Below, one piece after another: positions 1-11,580 of a stretch of DNA of 64,000 nt (position 1 is the first letter of the stretch; each line of letters opens with the position of its first letter). The DNA comes from Tetmemena sp. SeJ-2015 (Eukaryota; Ciliophora; Spirotrichea; Sporadotrichida; Oxytrichidae): NCBI GenBank assembly GCA_027382625.1, contig JAJKFJ010022537.1:96530-160529 (forward strand), read 5' to 3'. Under the pieces are notes generated by a model. It had not been told where the DNA came from, ran no database searches, and saw nothing but the letters and a program-made list of their open reading frames with translations. Both the position numbers and the translations under genes were made by a program.

Positions 1-315
1 TTGAATGTGACTCGATCAAGCGTCAACTTATTAAATCCCCTAGCCAAGATAATAGTTTCTACAAGTCCTAAAATTAAAGAAACTGAGGCGTTTAAAGCAA
101 CCTTGGAGAATGAAAGCCATGGGCTGAATGAGATATTCATGGATACCAATATTGATAATCTGAAAGGACTAAAGATACAGGGCTTTGGTAAATTGAAAAG
201 AGAAATTGAGGCGAGTTATAAGATCCCCGAATATAAGAGAAGACTTGTGTTGAATCATCAATATACAGAGGAGGGGATAGGGAGAGCCAGTGGAAAGAGA
301 AGAAGTACTCGCTGA
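1..315 (+). CDS. 3' end of an unidentified gene
   Basis: An open frame enters from the left edge and ends at TGA 313-315, giving the last 104 residues of a protein. It is basic near the C-terminus (a cluster of Lys/Arg after residue 90). I recognise no domain. The start lies outside the window, so length and function cannot be judged. The following 370 bases are AT-rich, as expected after a gene end. Confidence 0.5.
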   Translation: MNVTRSSVNLLNPLAKIIVSTSPKIKETEAFKATLENESHGLNEIFMDTNIDNLKGLKIQGFGKLKREIEASYKIPEYKRRLVLNHQYTEEGIGRASGKRRSTR

Positions 316-682
316 GTATTACGATGGGAAGTACTTCATTTCTTGATATCGAATATTATAAGTAATGGAAACTGGGTATGGAATTTAAACACAGAAATAA
401 TTTTTATTGAGTAAATTATTTTCTTAAATAAACTTTATATGGATTAAGAAAATAACTTATCAAAAGTCTTATTAAAGGGATATAAATTTATACCTAGAGA
501 GAAAATGTATATTGATTTAATGTAGATTGAATTATCTTTGAATTTTAAAGATTTTTTCCTCAGTTTGCATATCTTAACTTAACAAAACATAGAAATTTAA
601 AGGAAAATGAAGTTTGATTAGAAAGTCTGAAGTATTTAATAAAGATAGGGATAATTAGTGAATATTTTAGCATTAATTGAGT
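316..682. other. Non-coding spacer
   Basis: AT-rich sequence between the TGA of the upstream gene and the start of the insulysin gene. I see no conserved open frame, telomere-like repeat or tRNA here. It could hold the 3' UTR of the left gene, the promoter of the right gene and germline-limited DNA between the two. Confidence 0.5.
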
Positions 683-3335
683 ATGGTAGAGTAAGCTGAC
701 CACTTTAAATCCTAGAGTATTGAGAAGTCTCCTCTAGACAAGAATATCTACGATTGCTTTACACTGAAAACTAGCTCTAAGTTCTTCTCATCCAAGATAA
801 TCCTAAATAATTTCATAAATTTGATAATCTTTTAATATCTGATAACAACTTAGTCGATGTACAAAAAGGAGGGTCAACTGCTTCAGTATCTCTCTCAGTA
901 AATACCGGTTCTTTGAATGACCCACTTTCTCGCCAAGGACTGGCCCATTTCTTGGAGCACATGATATTTATGGGCAGCTCTCAATACCCTGAGGAGAATC
1001 TCTTCTCCTCTCACATATCTTCTCATGGCGGCTACACTAACGCCTATACTGAGCTTGAATACACCAACTACTATTTGAAGATCAATTATAAAGGCCTCTT
1101 CAAGGCACTCGACATGTTCATGTGGCTGCTTAAGGACCCACTGCTCAAGAAAGATGCCCTAGAGAGGGAGATCAAATCAATAGAGAGTGAATTCGAGGGC
1201 AACTATCCTTATGACAGCTCAAGACGCTACTAACTCTAGTGTAACCTCACTGCAGATAAGAATCACATCATGAACAGGTTCACTTGGGGCAACATTAAAA
1301 GTCTTTTGGGAGATAAGGAAAATGATGAAGAAGAAATGAACAGTCTAATAGAAGAAGTCAAAAAATTCCATAAGGAGTAGTACTCAAGTGACAGAATGAA
1401 ATTGGTTATTCAAACTAAGTCAGAAGATGAGCTTAAAGCACTAAAGTAGCACATTATAAGGGTATTTGGACAACTAGAAAACAAGAACCTTGGTATATAG
1501 AACTTTGCAGTAGAAGAAAATAGATCCTCTAGAATTAGAGAAATGCCATTTGCTGGCAATGAGGAAGAAATGATAGTCTTTAATTCTGTCAAGAACACCT
1601 ATATCACTCTTTTCACTTGTGAAATGTTTGAGATTTTATATTAATCTTCATAAATCAATAGCATGCAGCTAACTTTTTATTTCTCAGCTTAAGAAAACGA
1701 CCTCTTTACCTCGTCATAGGCACTGCACGTCTTGAGTTAATTGTTTGGCAATGAAGGCAAAGGCTCTATTTATCAGTTCCTGAAACAGAAGGAGAAAATC
1801 CTTTCACTTCATTCTCGTTATGACACCCAGCAAAAGACTCTCTTCTATACTTTTGAGATTTCAGTGACTTTGAGTTAGACTAGTCTGGAATCCTATACTG
1901 AGATCATTGCAGTGATTTTCAAGTATATTGAAGTCATCAAGAACTCGCTAGCCACACTTACAGATTTCGATGAGCTTGACTTTTTCAGGTAGATCAGACT
2001 CTTGAGTGAGAAATGCTTCCACTACTACAAAGTGCCAGATCCAGTGGATTAAGTATGTGACTTGGCAAATGAAATGATCTTCAATAAGGATGTTTCCCAA
2101 ATTTTGAAGAGCACTTACACGACTTAGGTATTAGAAAAGCTAGAGCTGAGTGATATTCTCAAGTTCTTAGATATGATGACTCTGAGGAAATGCAAGATCT
2201 GCATGCATGGAAAGAATTTGCTTGACAAAGATATCTTTGCAGAGAGAATTACTAAGACTGAGTAGGAGTTTTGGTTTAAGACAAAGTACTAACTTATTCG
2301 GAAGCCTGAGAGGGAAATAATCTAGCTTATTCATGAAACAGACACCTAATAGCTTGCTGTTCCACCTTATAATCCACTTATTCCAGAAGATTTTTCAATT
2401 AAGCAGCAAATCAATTAAGGTGAGATCATAAAATGTGTATTGTATAATCAAGACTGAAAATAATCCTCCTCCACAATAGGTTTATAATTCCCAAAACAAT
2501 TTCTTGACTGTGTGGTATTTGCCAGATAGCACTTTCTAGATGCCCCGAGCTACTGTGCAATTTGTTTTCATGAGCCCAATATCTTCAAAGAGCCTTTTCA
2601 GCGTGCTTATTGGAGTGTGTTCTCAGACGCCTTGATCGAAAGCATAACTGCTGAAGTTGGATATGAGGCCATTCTAGCTGATTTTTCTTATGCTTAATTT
2701 TTCGTAAATGAGATTGAATTTTAGAATATTTTGTGAATGCTGTAAAGGGATTTGAGAATCTAGGCTTTAAAATAAAGTTCAATGGTTTTAATGACAAGCT
2801 GAGAGAATTCATCTCTGTTTTCTTTAAGACTCTTGCAAACTCTATTCAATCAGGTCTTAAGGAGAACTTTATAAGAACTGCTGTTGAAAAATCTATCAAG
2901 CACTTCAAGAACATTAACATCGAACAAAAATTAGAGGAAATTATTTTTTTGGCTTGATTTTCGAAGTTGACTAGAAGACCTCAAACAACAGGCTTTTGTT
3001 CTTGCTGAGCATCAATATCACGCTCAGGAAATTATCGAGGAGCTTTCAAAGTTCGATATAAGCACATTCAACTCATCATATCTTGGGAAGGAATTACTCT
3101 CAAACATCTAGAAAATGAATGTATTCGTGGCCGGAAACCTGACATAAGAGGAAGCAATAGTTATTAGTCAAATACCCTGCAGTGAATTGGGTCTAAAAGA
3201 TGTTTAAATAACCTCGGATAGAGACATATACATGACTAATGTAAGAGTCCTCAAAGACTTGGATTTCATAATCTGGGATGCAGTTCATACTCCTGACGTG
3301 CCACAGTAAGATGACCCAGAGCAGAATGAATCTGA
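683..3335 (+). CDS. IDE: Insulysin-type M16 metalloprotease, N-terminal and middle part (scrambled gene)
   Basis: Zinc metalloprotease of the insulin-degrading-enzyme family (cuts small peptides inside a closed chamber). ATG 683 opens a frame with SPLDK then LQVLLI, as in IDE N-termini. The inverted zinc motif HFLEH is encoded at about 949-963, and a distal Glu region follows near 1175-1200. Homology continues through the non-catalytic domains (FNGFNDK near 2780; NVFVAGNLTQEE near 3125) and stops being recognisable at 3335. The usual C-terminal part is missing here and is found on the minus strand at 5528-4557. Frame changes near 728, 2430, 2578, 2725 and 2957 lack GT-AG borders; some are probably IESs, others one-base errors. 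Known: family fold and motif. Inferred: joining to the inverted part. Confidence 0.85.
3324..3335 (+). repeat. 12-bp pointer, plus-strand copy (insulysin)
   Basis: GAATGAATCTGA marks the end of the plus-strand insulysin coding segment. The same 12 bases occur on the minus strand at 5528-5517, exactly where the remaining coding sequence begins. Codon phase across the repeat is kept (Gln-Asn-Glu-Ser-Glu). This is what a scrambled-gene pointer with inversion should look like. Confidence 0.75.
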
Positions 3336-3452
3336 CTTAGAATATAAATAGAGGAGGAGTACAAAGAAAATTAATTAAGCTATTAACATATTACTAGAAC
3401 AGCTGCAAATATTTAGCGATACTCTCTTTTACTCTTTATACCTTCCACTATT

Positions 3453-4412
3453 TCACTGGATAACTGACTCAATTTTAGCCTGGAGAGTTTGATCTTCAAT
3501 GCCAAGATCGTTGATCTAGTTGCAGAGCTCATCTACTTGTCTGCTGAGCAAGAATAGATCGAGCTTGTTGCTTGAAATATCTTCCACAACTGTTTGTGCT
3601 ACTCCCTCGTTCTTTTGCTTGAACTGAAGTCTCTTTTATTATTTCACGAGCATTCTCTGTGACTGCTCTAATCTCTGTTGCTCGAAGACGAGTTCTTCTG
3701 AAGCCTCATTGAGTTGATAGACGTGATTGCAGAGATACTGAGGAGTTGAGAGCTTGAACAGGTTTGTGTTGAAAGCGGGCATGTGAGGCTGAATGTGATC
3801 GAACAAGAAGGCTTGCAATAAGTGGCTTCTGTAGATTCTGACGGGCACCTCCTCGAACAACTCTCTAATGGTGAGTTGTGATTACCTAATCTTATCTTGC
3901 ACAAGGTTGATTCTCTCATGAGCTTGACCTGATTGCTTCTCCAAATTCTCGATTGCCTTCTCTGAGAGGCGGTAGGCGTGGAGAGGGTTCAAGCCGAAGT
4001 TAGCCTTGGAGATATCGTAAACGAGGATAACTGAGTTTTTGAACTGCCTGTAGCACTTGTAGAGGTTGTTAAGAGTTTCGATGTTGAAGGTTAGACCCAT
4101 GTGAGCGCTCAGGTAAAATCCGACTTTGGTGGTGTCCATAAGCTTCTAGCTCTCTTGCTCAATTGCGGCAGTGAGCTTCATCCATCTAGGACTTGTTGAC
4201 CTCTGGCATGGTCTAGGTGATCATTAAAGTTTCATCCTCCTTCAGCACTCCCATGAGTACTCCTTGACTGCCTTGCTTGAAGTCTCCCTCACGGCAGTGC
4301 TTGACCATGTTCAAGAGGGCGGTGGTGTCAATCATAACTCTGTGGAGGTGAACTCTCTGGTACTAGTTTCCTGCAACAGTGCTCATATCGCTAATGCTGA
4401 TGTCTGCCATAT
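3453..4412 (-). CDS. EIF3H: Translation initiation factor eIF3 subunit h
   Basis: MPN-domain subunit of the eIF3 complex, which loads mRNA on the 40S ribosome. ATG 4412 starts MADISISDMS, followed by an MPN-like segment (VMIDTTALLNMVKHC, QGVLMGVL), then KVGFYLSAHMG, the LVYDISKA strand, and the family hallmark FEEVPVRIYRSHL. A C-terminal helical part ends at TGA 3453-3455. Like other eIF3h proteins it lacks the JAMM zinc ligands, so it should be non-catalytic. The frame slips once at 4179-4186, where GATG is directly duplicated; removing 4 bp restores it, so this is a tiny IES or an error. The gene lies wholly between the two opposite-strand parts of the insulysin gene. Confidence 0.88.
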
Positions 4413-4556
4413 TAAATATATTACTTTAAATTTCTCTAATCCTTATAATCTTACACCCTTACAACCTATAGTAGATAAGCAGTAGTAACTTGAACTTGTC
4501 TTAATTATGATATTCTTGTCCAATTTATGGCAAGTAGTAGTGAGTTGAGCTGTTGT

Positions 4557-5528
4557 TCAGAAATTAAGGAACATTTTGATGGTGTCATAGTCAGTGTTTC
4601 TGTACTTTCCACTGGAGACATGCTAGTCAAACTCAGTTTCGCCAGCAAGCTCCGCATACTTGGGTGCAAATACTCTGAATATTGTGATCCTTGGCTCTTG
4701 AAGGAAGGTGGTTGTGAACACTTCGAGCATCTTATCTTTGGTTACGGAGGTTTGAAGCACCTCAATCTCTAGCTCCTTTCTATTCCATTAAATACCCTAA
4801 GGCTGTGGGTTGAACTCCTTCATGCACCCAAAGTAGTAAAGCTAAAAGAATTAGTTTTGATAAGTTACTTATCAATAAGTATTAAGTTATAAGATTAGCT
4901 GGTCTCTTCTTTCATATCTTTGAATCCTTCCTTTTTACGAGCGATAAGACCCTCCAAGTACTCTGAGAAAAGATACTGGTTGTCTCTCATCTTTGCGATG
5001 ATGTTGCTAACAAACTTGAAGATTCTCTCTTAAAGATCAAATGGATCATACTCAGCACTTTCTATCACGAATAAGAATCCCAACACACCTCTTTAAAAAA
5101 GCATGAGAGTTTTTATCGATAGAGAAACATTTAAATCTTGTCTGTCTCCTACTGGCTGATACGTAATAGCCCAGCTGCTGCTTATTTCTCATCTCATCAT
5201 AGAATTACTCCTCTAGTATGGTTTCAATAAGCTGCAAAGCCATGCTTGTGGTTAAGTCCTGTTCCTTGCTCTGGTAGTAAATTTGGATGCATGAGTTATT
5301 CTCCTCATCCTCCCCTTCACCTCTCCCTCTTCCTCTTCTTCTTCTTCTGCTTTATTCTCAGGATTTAACTTCTTGTTTCTCTTCGTCTGCTCCTTTTTGT
5401 TTTTCAGATTCCTCGACTGAGGGCATTTCTGAATCCTCATCCTTCAGCTTCATCATTTTCTGCTTCTTAATGCTCTTCTTCAACCTTGCTCAGTTTAGTC
5501 TTCCATGCTTGCATTTTCAGATTCATTC
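4557..5528 (-). CDS. IDE: Insulysin-type M16 metalloprotease, C-terminal part (inverted MDS block)
   Basis: Minus-strand sequence begins at the 12-bp pointer, passes a Glu/Lys-rich acidic linker (about 5500-5290) and enters the M16 C-terminal domain: NNSCIQIYYQ, then LIETILEEQFYDEMR and QLGYYV, the latter equivalent to the conserved QLGYIV of insulysin. The last segment contains IQWNRKELEIEVLQ and ends at TGA 4557-4559. It has no start codon or protease N-terminus of its own and continues precisely where the plus-strand block stops. A GT-AG-like break lies near 4870. I take this as the 3' part of the gene begun at 683, requiring inversion during macronuclear development. A separate half-length paralogue is less likely, given the shared pointer. 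Confidence 0.82.
5517..5528 (-). repeat. 12-bp pointer, minus-strand copy (insulysin)
   Basis: Reverse complement of plus-strand 3324-3335. It sits at the 5' edge of the inverted insulysin block and only 4 bases from the ATG of the divergent WDR24 gene. Confidence 0.75.
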
Positions 5529-5532
5529 ATAA

Positions 5533-8500
5533 ATGAGTGAAAGCAGCGAGATCAATGATTGGAATTATAGATAAATTATAAAATGAAAAGCTTAGTTCAA
5601 GATAAATATATTCCACCCCTCGACCTCAAGGATTAGATCAGATGCATTTAGGTCGCACCTCAATAAGCGATCATTCATAGTTGGAGGCAGAAACTGTAAG
5701 TATAATTTTTATTCAATCTATCTTGAATAACTCTTGTAGTGTTGAAATTGGTTTCCATAAATGAAGAAATGAAGATGAAGATAGAGAAAAATCTCCATCT
5801 CAATAAAAAGAACTTGTTATTATAAGAAATATAATCAATTCTTTTAAACTTGGACACTGGCGCATAATTCATAGCTTGGAATAAATGTAAGACCCTTCCT
5901 TCAATATCAAACTCCCACACATCATTCGCTTACTCTGAATATAGTGAGAGAATCTCAAGTACTCGACTTGTTCTGCAAACAATGGAATTGCTCTTTGGAA
6001 TCTAGAAGCACCTTAAAACTTTGTGAAGATTTACAAGGAGCACTCCAAGGCAGTGAAGTTGTCTTGGCATCCCTTCAACGATTCCTCCTTTATCTCTGGC
6101 TCTCAAGACACAACCATCAAGCTCTGGGACACTAAAATTAACAACAGCGTGCAACAGTTCCAGAGAACCAAGTCTAGAGATGATGTAGTCAATCATGTGC
6201 AATTCAATCCTAAGAAGCAGCAGTTTGCGACTGCTCACGGAGATGGAACTGTGAGTCTTTGGGATGTGAGAATGGAAAAGGCACCAATTTTCACATTCTT
6301 AGCACATTTAAAGCCAACATTCTGCCTGGACTGGCATCCTGAACTCGAGGATGTGTTGCTTACGGGCTCTATGGACAAGACAGCCAAAGTTTGGTCTCTT
6401 AAAGACTTTGATCAAAAGTTAGTTCCACTGCCTCTCTTTACTATCCAGACGACTTAGTCTATCAACAAGTGCTAGTGGGTACCTGGGAAAACTTTTCAGA
6501 TTTCTACTCTGAGTAGCAACACTGTGGAAGTCTAGAGTGTGCACATCTGGCACTGTGCCAAACCATATCTTGAATTCTATTCACTTCTATATTTGATTAT
6601 TACTCTTATTACATATCTACAGCAGTATATTTACAAATGCCAAAAAGAGTCTATCATAGACTTCGACTGGGTGAACCCAAATGAGCATCTTTTAACAGCC
6701 AATATGCAACTTGTGAACATACAACCTATCTCAACTGCTTAGTAGCCTTATGAAAGACTATGCACCACTGCACTTAACTTCAGCATGAACAATGAACTCG
6801 CTATTGTCAATGACTAGCTGCCTTCACGAGACTAGTCAGTACTACTCAAAAGTTTGGATGAGTCCATTGTTTTCGAAGACTTGCTGTTAGAAAAGCAAGC
6901 CAAGGCTTAACAGCAGGCTTAAAGAATCCGTGGAGTTGAAAGGAGCAAAGCTGCTGATAAGACTGACACTCTACCAGCTAAGAGTGAATTTGGGGAGAAT
7001 AAAAAGGAAAGCAAGTTTGAGGATATGAGAATCTATAATCTAGATAATATTAATTAAATTATATGGTTTATTGAGTATTTTTGTAGATATCGAGAGTCCC
7101 TAAAGCGATCTGCTATAGGATTCATAGCAATATTTTGAGACTTTGAGCTTTGAATACAAGTTCAGATATATTCCCACTCATCACAAAGATTTAATTAACA
7201 ACTATCATAAAGAATATCATTTTGTATATTGTGATTAAGGAAGCACTTGCTAATCCTCTCAACCTCTGACCCTTACTCAGAGGCTTGAATGGATTTGCAT
7301 GAACAATTCTAGGGTAGCTCAAAAGTATCAACTGATAGACCAAGCTCTCTCGTGGGCTACTCTTAAAGATCTTGTGAAAGACCTAGTGTGTGTGAATTCA
7401 AGCTAGATTCAAAATATCACTTCAATTTATCTATAATCTTAGATAATTCCAACCAAAATGATGGCACTATAAAGTTTAATCTATATTTTTATTTGACAAA
7501 CAGAGAAGGGTCTGGGGCGGCATGTGCAACTCAGTAGAATTAGTCTGCAAGACCAAGCGGCTACAACTCCAAGAGTAAAGATAGGAAAAGCTTCTATTAG
7601 ACAGATGAGGATGATGAACACGATCAGAGTGAAGCCAGAGATTAGCTTAAGATGCCAACTGACCCCGTGGAGATTCAGATAAGCTCTAATCATAATGGCA
7701 ATATGGGCACTAATGCTTTAACATCCAATCAGAAGAAGAAAAGTAAGAGGAGAAGAAATAAAATTGGAAATCAGCAGTAGCAATAGTAGAACTTTGCCTC
7801 TAACATGGAAAACTCGCAGTATCAAGATCAGCCTCAAGATAAATATAATCATTCTGAGAAGATAGTCTTTTTTTCTAAGACACAAATGGGATAAAGGTGT
7901 TTGAAAATGATAGCCTTGAAGTGCAGGTTTTCAATGAAAACTAAGACTAAGAGGAATCGAAAAGCATCTCATCCTCGACTAAGTTACAAACTCTTGACTT
8001 TATTTAATTATACATTCATTTATTGATTAATTCATGTACTTCGCAGCAATTCAAAAAGCACTAGGACTTGGAGTGCCGCAGCAGTAGTAGTAACCTACTC
8101 ACTCAACTAGTAGAAGGCACTCTCAAGCAAGCAACAAAAGGAGGAAGAGAAAGCAGAGTGGAGTCTTATAGACATTCCCGCATGTTGGCCACCATCATCA
8201 TACTGCCCTCACATCGAAACAGAGGTAGGACATAGAGGATTCTGAGAATACCTTTGGAGTGGTATTTGGAAGAGAACCTGAGGAAACTCACTTGGCTGAT
8301 GGGCTGAATGAGATTTAAAAGCAATAGAACAAGAAGAGGTTACAAAGAATGGAAGTGCAGGTCTCTCAGGCTTAACGGAAATGTAAGTTACCGCTTTTGT
8401 CATTGTTGCTTTTAGAATAAGTGATGTAGTAATGGATTTAAGACTTTGTTTAAAAGACAGTGATTGATTCAATAGAGTCCTATGCGAATAACGGAGACAT

Positions 8501-9002
8501 CCAGAAATAATTATAAAAAATTTATTTACTCTTATCCAAACTTCTGCTTTTATTGCTCTTGTATTTTTCGAGCACTTGAACCAGAACATTTACAAGAACT
8601 ATCTGATCAGAGTTATAGTCACTTACTTTTTCCTTCTAAGAGATCTCTCCTACTACACTCAGTCTGCAGAAATTCTTAAGTATGGGCCAAGCTTGGGCAA
8701 CGTCTCAGAAGCAGCTAAGGTAACTCTTAACTTCTCGCTTAATAAATTTTTAGAACAATACCTCTGTGGTAATATCAGTAGTGTGTTAATACTGCGAAAC
8801 TACCGAAGAATAGAGTAATGGAATAAAGTGCGTGAAGTGCAAGCGCCTCTTTTCAAAATGCTCCGTTTGTAATCAAACAGTCAAGAGTCTCTATCTCTGG
8901 TGCTAGGGTTGTTCTCACGGAGGCCACTATAAGCACATGCTCAACTGGCTCAAGGTAAACAAGACTTGTCCTTCAGGTTGTGGCCATCAATGCAAATTTT
9001 GA
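5533..9002 (+). CDS. WDR24: WDR24-like subunit of the GATOR2/SEACAT complex
   Basis: WD40 plus RING-type protein of GATOR2, which regulates TORC1 by amino-acid supply at the vacuole/lysosome. ATG 5533 starts the frame. WD blades include the stretches KAVKLSWHPFNDSSFISGSQD and HGDGTVSLWDVRMEK (about 6050-6280) and CLDWHPELEDVLLTGSMDKT (about 6330). A middle helical region (about 7110-7440) and low-complexity Ser/Gln/Lys-rich linkers follow. The C-terminal zinc module CQYCETTEE ... CVKCKRLFSKCSVCN ... WCQGCSHGGHYKHM ... CPSGCGHQCKF, ending at TGA 9000-9002, is diagnostic of WDR24/Sea2. Intron-like GT-AG gaps lie near 5694-5738 and 8389-8416; other AT-rich breaks (about 5580, 7060, 8500, 8760) may be introns or IESs. 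Confidence 0.88.
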
Positions 9003-9141
9003 TCTCATCATAATTACTTATCACTTTTATTTCTAATAATCCATAAAGTGAATGAAATAACTTGCTTTCTATTTGTAAAAGCATATAACATTTTAATTAA
9101 GTAGAGACTATCTATCAACATAGTTTTCTTAAGAAGTTAGG

Positions 9142-9783
9142 TCAGTCTTCTGAACCTTTCTTGCCACTATTTCTTTGTCCCTTCTAGTAGCGTGCCTTCC
9201 TTAGCTCCTTTTACTTTTCCTGTCTCTTCTCGTCCATCTTGAGGTTTCTCTTCTTAACTTCTTGGACATGCTTGATCTTTTTCTCCTTCCTGTCCTTCTC
9301 GTAATCTTTGCCCAGTTGCGCAAGTCTCTGCACCATAGAGTGGATCTTCTTCTCTTGGTCGTTAAGGAACTGCTTTTTGAAGGGTCTCTTGGTGGGCAGA
9401 CTTAAAGCCTCAAGCAAGTTTGTCTTTCTCCTTTGATCTACTCCTGCCTTGTCATTTGCTATCTTCACCTTCTGCTTTGACTTGAAGGGTAAGTTTAACA
9501 TTAAATGGGTGTGCCTATTGGATATTTAAAGTTTTCTTCGATCTGCTTGGGGACTTGAAGTGGGGCGAAAACTCGTTCATCTCGCTCTCTGTCGATCTTC
9601 TCATCGTGCTTCTTTAATATACTGAAATTAGTAATATAGTAGATGCTTGATGTAGTCAGAGTCCTGGCCTTTGCTGGGGATGGGGAGATTCCTCTCTCTG
9701 CGCAACTCTGCGTGAGTCTTCAGCATGCGCGACCTTCCATAGAATGTAACTGGATTACAGAACTTAGGCAGCTCCAACTGATA
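9142..9783 (-). CDS. BMS1: BMS1 ribosome biogenesis GTPase, C-terminal part
   Basis: Minus-strand coding sequence starts with LELPKFCNPVTFYG, the exact continuation of the BMS1 block that ends near 11975 (family consensus W-Y-P-V-x-x-P-x-F-Y-N-P-V-T). It proceeds through KTHAELRRERN, an intron-like gap near 9625-9660, LNLPFKSKQKVKIA (the conserved LPFK element), LPTKRPFKKQFLNDQEKKIH and a basic tail to TGA 9142-9144. It has no start codon of its own. It is separated from the rest of BMS1 by the complete PDH E3BP gene on the same strand. A 2-bp TA is the only shared base pair at the two edges that keeps frame (TGG-TA / TA-TCAG). Confidence 0.85.
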
Positions 9784-9978
9784 AACTCAATAAGAAAATT
9801 CAATTAATTAAACCATGGTATTTTAATTTTCTCTTTCAATTTTAAATAAATCCCTTTTCCCAAGTACTTTAAATTAATCTTAGAATCTTCGACATGCATA
9901 AATAAAAAATGATTGCTTGATCATCTTTCTGAGTGTAAATAAAGCCAACTACTTTTTATTGGAATTGTTGTTTATTGC

Positions 9979-11580
9979 TCAAAGCAGCATGCTCTGAGGA
10001 TCGCTCAAATAGTTCTGAACCTGCTGTAGCACCTTTGCTGCCTAGGCCTCGTCTAGTTTGCGGCAATCGAATGCCAATGAGAGTGAGACACGCTTGGAGT
10101 TCTTCAATTTGAGTTCACTGTGAGAAAGTTCAAGCGAATCTAAGTCGACGAAGAGCTTAGCAGGATCCTCATCAATGATGACCTCATCTCTAGGCTGAGT
10201 GTAGTGCAAGCTAATCACACTCTCAGAATTAACTATGGCATAGGATTCTGCGGCACTGCTCACTTGAGTTATCTCAACTAAAGCAGCAGGCACTTCAGAG
10301 GAGAAGTTACTGCCTGAGACACTCTAAGAAGACTTGGCGTTGGTTAGCTATGAAGTGGTTGATCTCTCAGTCTGAGGGTAGAGAATAACTGTCTTCTCCT
10401 TGCCTTCTCCCTTAACTCTTGAGATTGAAATATCTTTCGCCTTCAAAACTTTCTGCAAGGCCTTTGAAGTTGCCTTCACCAAGAAAATATCGAGAGTGAG
10501 ATTCTTATCAAAGTTCTAAAGGAGGCTCAGGAGTGAGTCTACTGTGCTTGTTGCAGTCAGATAAGAGTGAGGAGCATAAGATAAATGCCAGTAGTGAAAA
10601 TTTAATCTTTGAGCATACTTCTTCTGGTTTGCAATATTTGAAGCAGTTGATTAGTGTTGCTTATCGATTGATCCATCGGTCCATGATTGCTTTTTGGGGT
10701 TAAACTTATCGAAGGCTCCATTATTTGAGACAGCTCCTTTAGCTTATTGCTTTGAAACCTATGCAGCAGGTTTTTCTTGCTTAGAAGTCTAGGCGGCAGT
10801 AGCAGGTGCTGCTTGTCTAGTTTGTCCCTTTTGCAGTTTATTGGTTTCGATGAATTTAAGTACATCTCCCTTCTAGATGTAGTCCTTGGGACCTGAGGGC
10901 TTAATCTCATTAGGAAGAATTTAGTAAGTCTGCAAGTAGTATCCAGCAGAGGGAGTGATGTGAGTCTTGGAGGCTTGTTTCTCATACTCCTTCTCATAAC
11001 CTGCGTGTATACAAATAAACTATTTCTAATTAAGTGGTCTTGATGGCTTTGAGATGCTTGGGCTGGTGAAGCAGCAGTAGTCGAAGTTTGTTGCTTTGCT
11101 TCTTCCTTAGTGGGAGTAGCAGGTACTGATTGTTGAGTATACTTCGACACGTCAACCTTAGCCACATCTGCTAGCTCCTCAACAAGAAGACCAATGAGTT
11201 TTCCAACTTCGACTTGCTTAGTATCTTGGGGCACTAAGATCTTAGCAAGATAGCCTTCCTCTTAACTCTCGAAGCCCATGGTTGCTTTGTCTGTCTGAAT
11301 TTCGCAAAGGATGTCGCCCACATTAACTTTCTCTCCTTCCTTCTTGTTCCAGGTGAGGAGGTTGCCCTCGGACATGGTGGGAGATAGAGCGGGCATCTCC
11401 AGCTTAATCACAGACGCAAAGCAGAAGTGAGGACCAGCTACCATTCTCTGCATCATCAAAATAGTAATGAAGGTAGTGCTTTAATTTAATTTGCATCATA
11501 GAGATATTGTGGGTAAGCTGGAGTAGCTTATTTTGGTGGTGTGTCTTGGTTAAGCTCTTTGTGAAGTATCTCAAAGCCAT
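9979..11580 (-). CDS. PDHX: Pyruvate dehydrogenase E3-binding protein-like (lipoyl + peripheral-subunit-binding domain)
   Basis: Mitochondrial protein that would tether dihydrolipoamide dehydrogenase to the PDH core. ATG 11580 starts a basic, presumably mitochondrial, leader ([12 protein letters not shown]). After an IES comes the lipoyl domain: [16 protein letters not shown] ... [13 protein letters not shown], with the lipoylated Lys in TDKAT. An Ala/Gln/Thr-rich hinge precedes the binding domain ([13 protein letters not shown] ... GDVLKFIE). The remaining 230 or so residues resemble an E2 inner-core domain but I do not see the catalytic HxxxD motif, so E3BP is preferred over E2. Stop TGA 9979-9981. 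The gene lies inside the gap that splits BMS1. Confidence 0.78.
11457..11499 (-). other. IES in the E3BP gene, pointer ATGATGCA (43 bp)
   Basis: On the minus strand ATGATGCA occurs at 11499-11492 and again at 11456-11449. Deleting one copy and the intervening AT-rich bases joins the leader codons AAT-ATC-TCT-ATG-ATG-CAG to AGA-ATG-GTA and keeps the frame into the lipoyl domain. The borders are not GT-AG. An 8-bp perfect direct repeat exactly at a frame-restoring position is strong evidence for an IES. Confidence 0.8.

Noticed and set aside
5252..5440. Minus-strand ORF rich in Glu and Lys as its own gene
   Set aside because: It is a shadow frame of the acidic linker in the insulysin C-terminal block.
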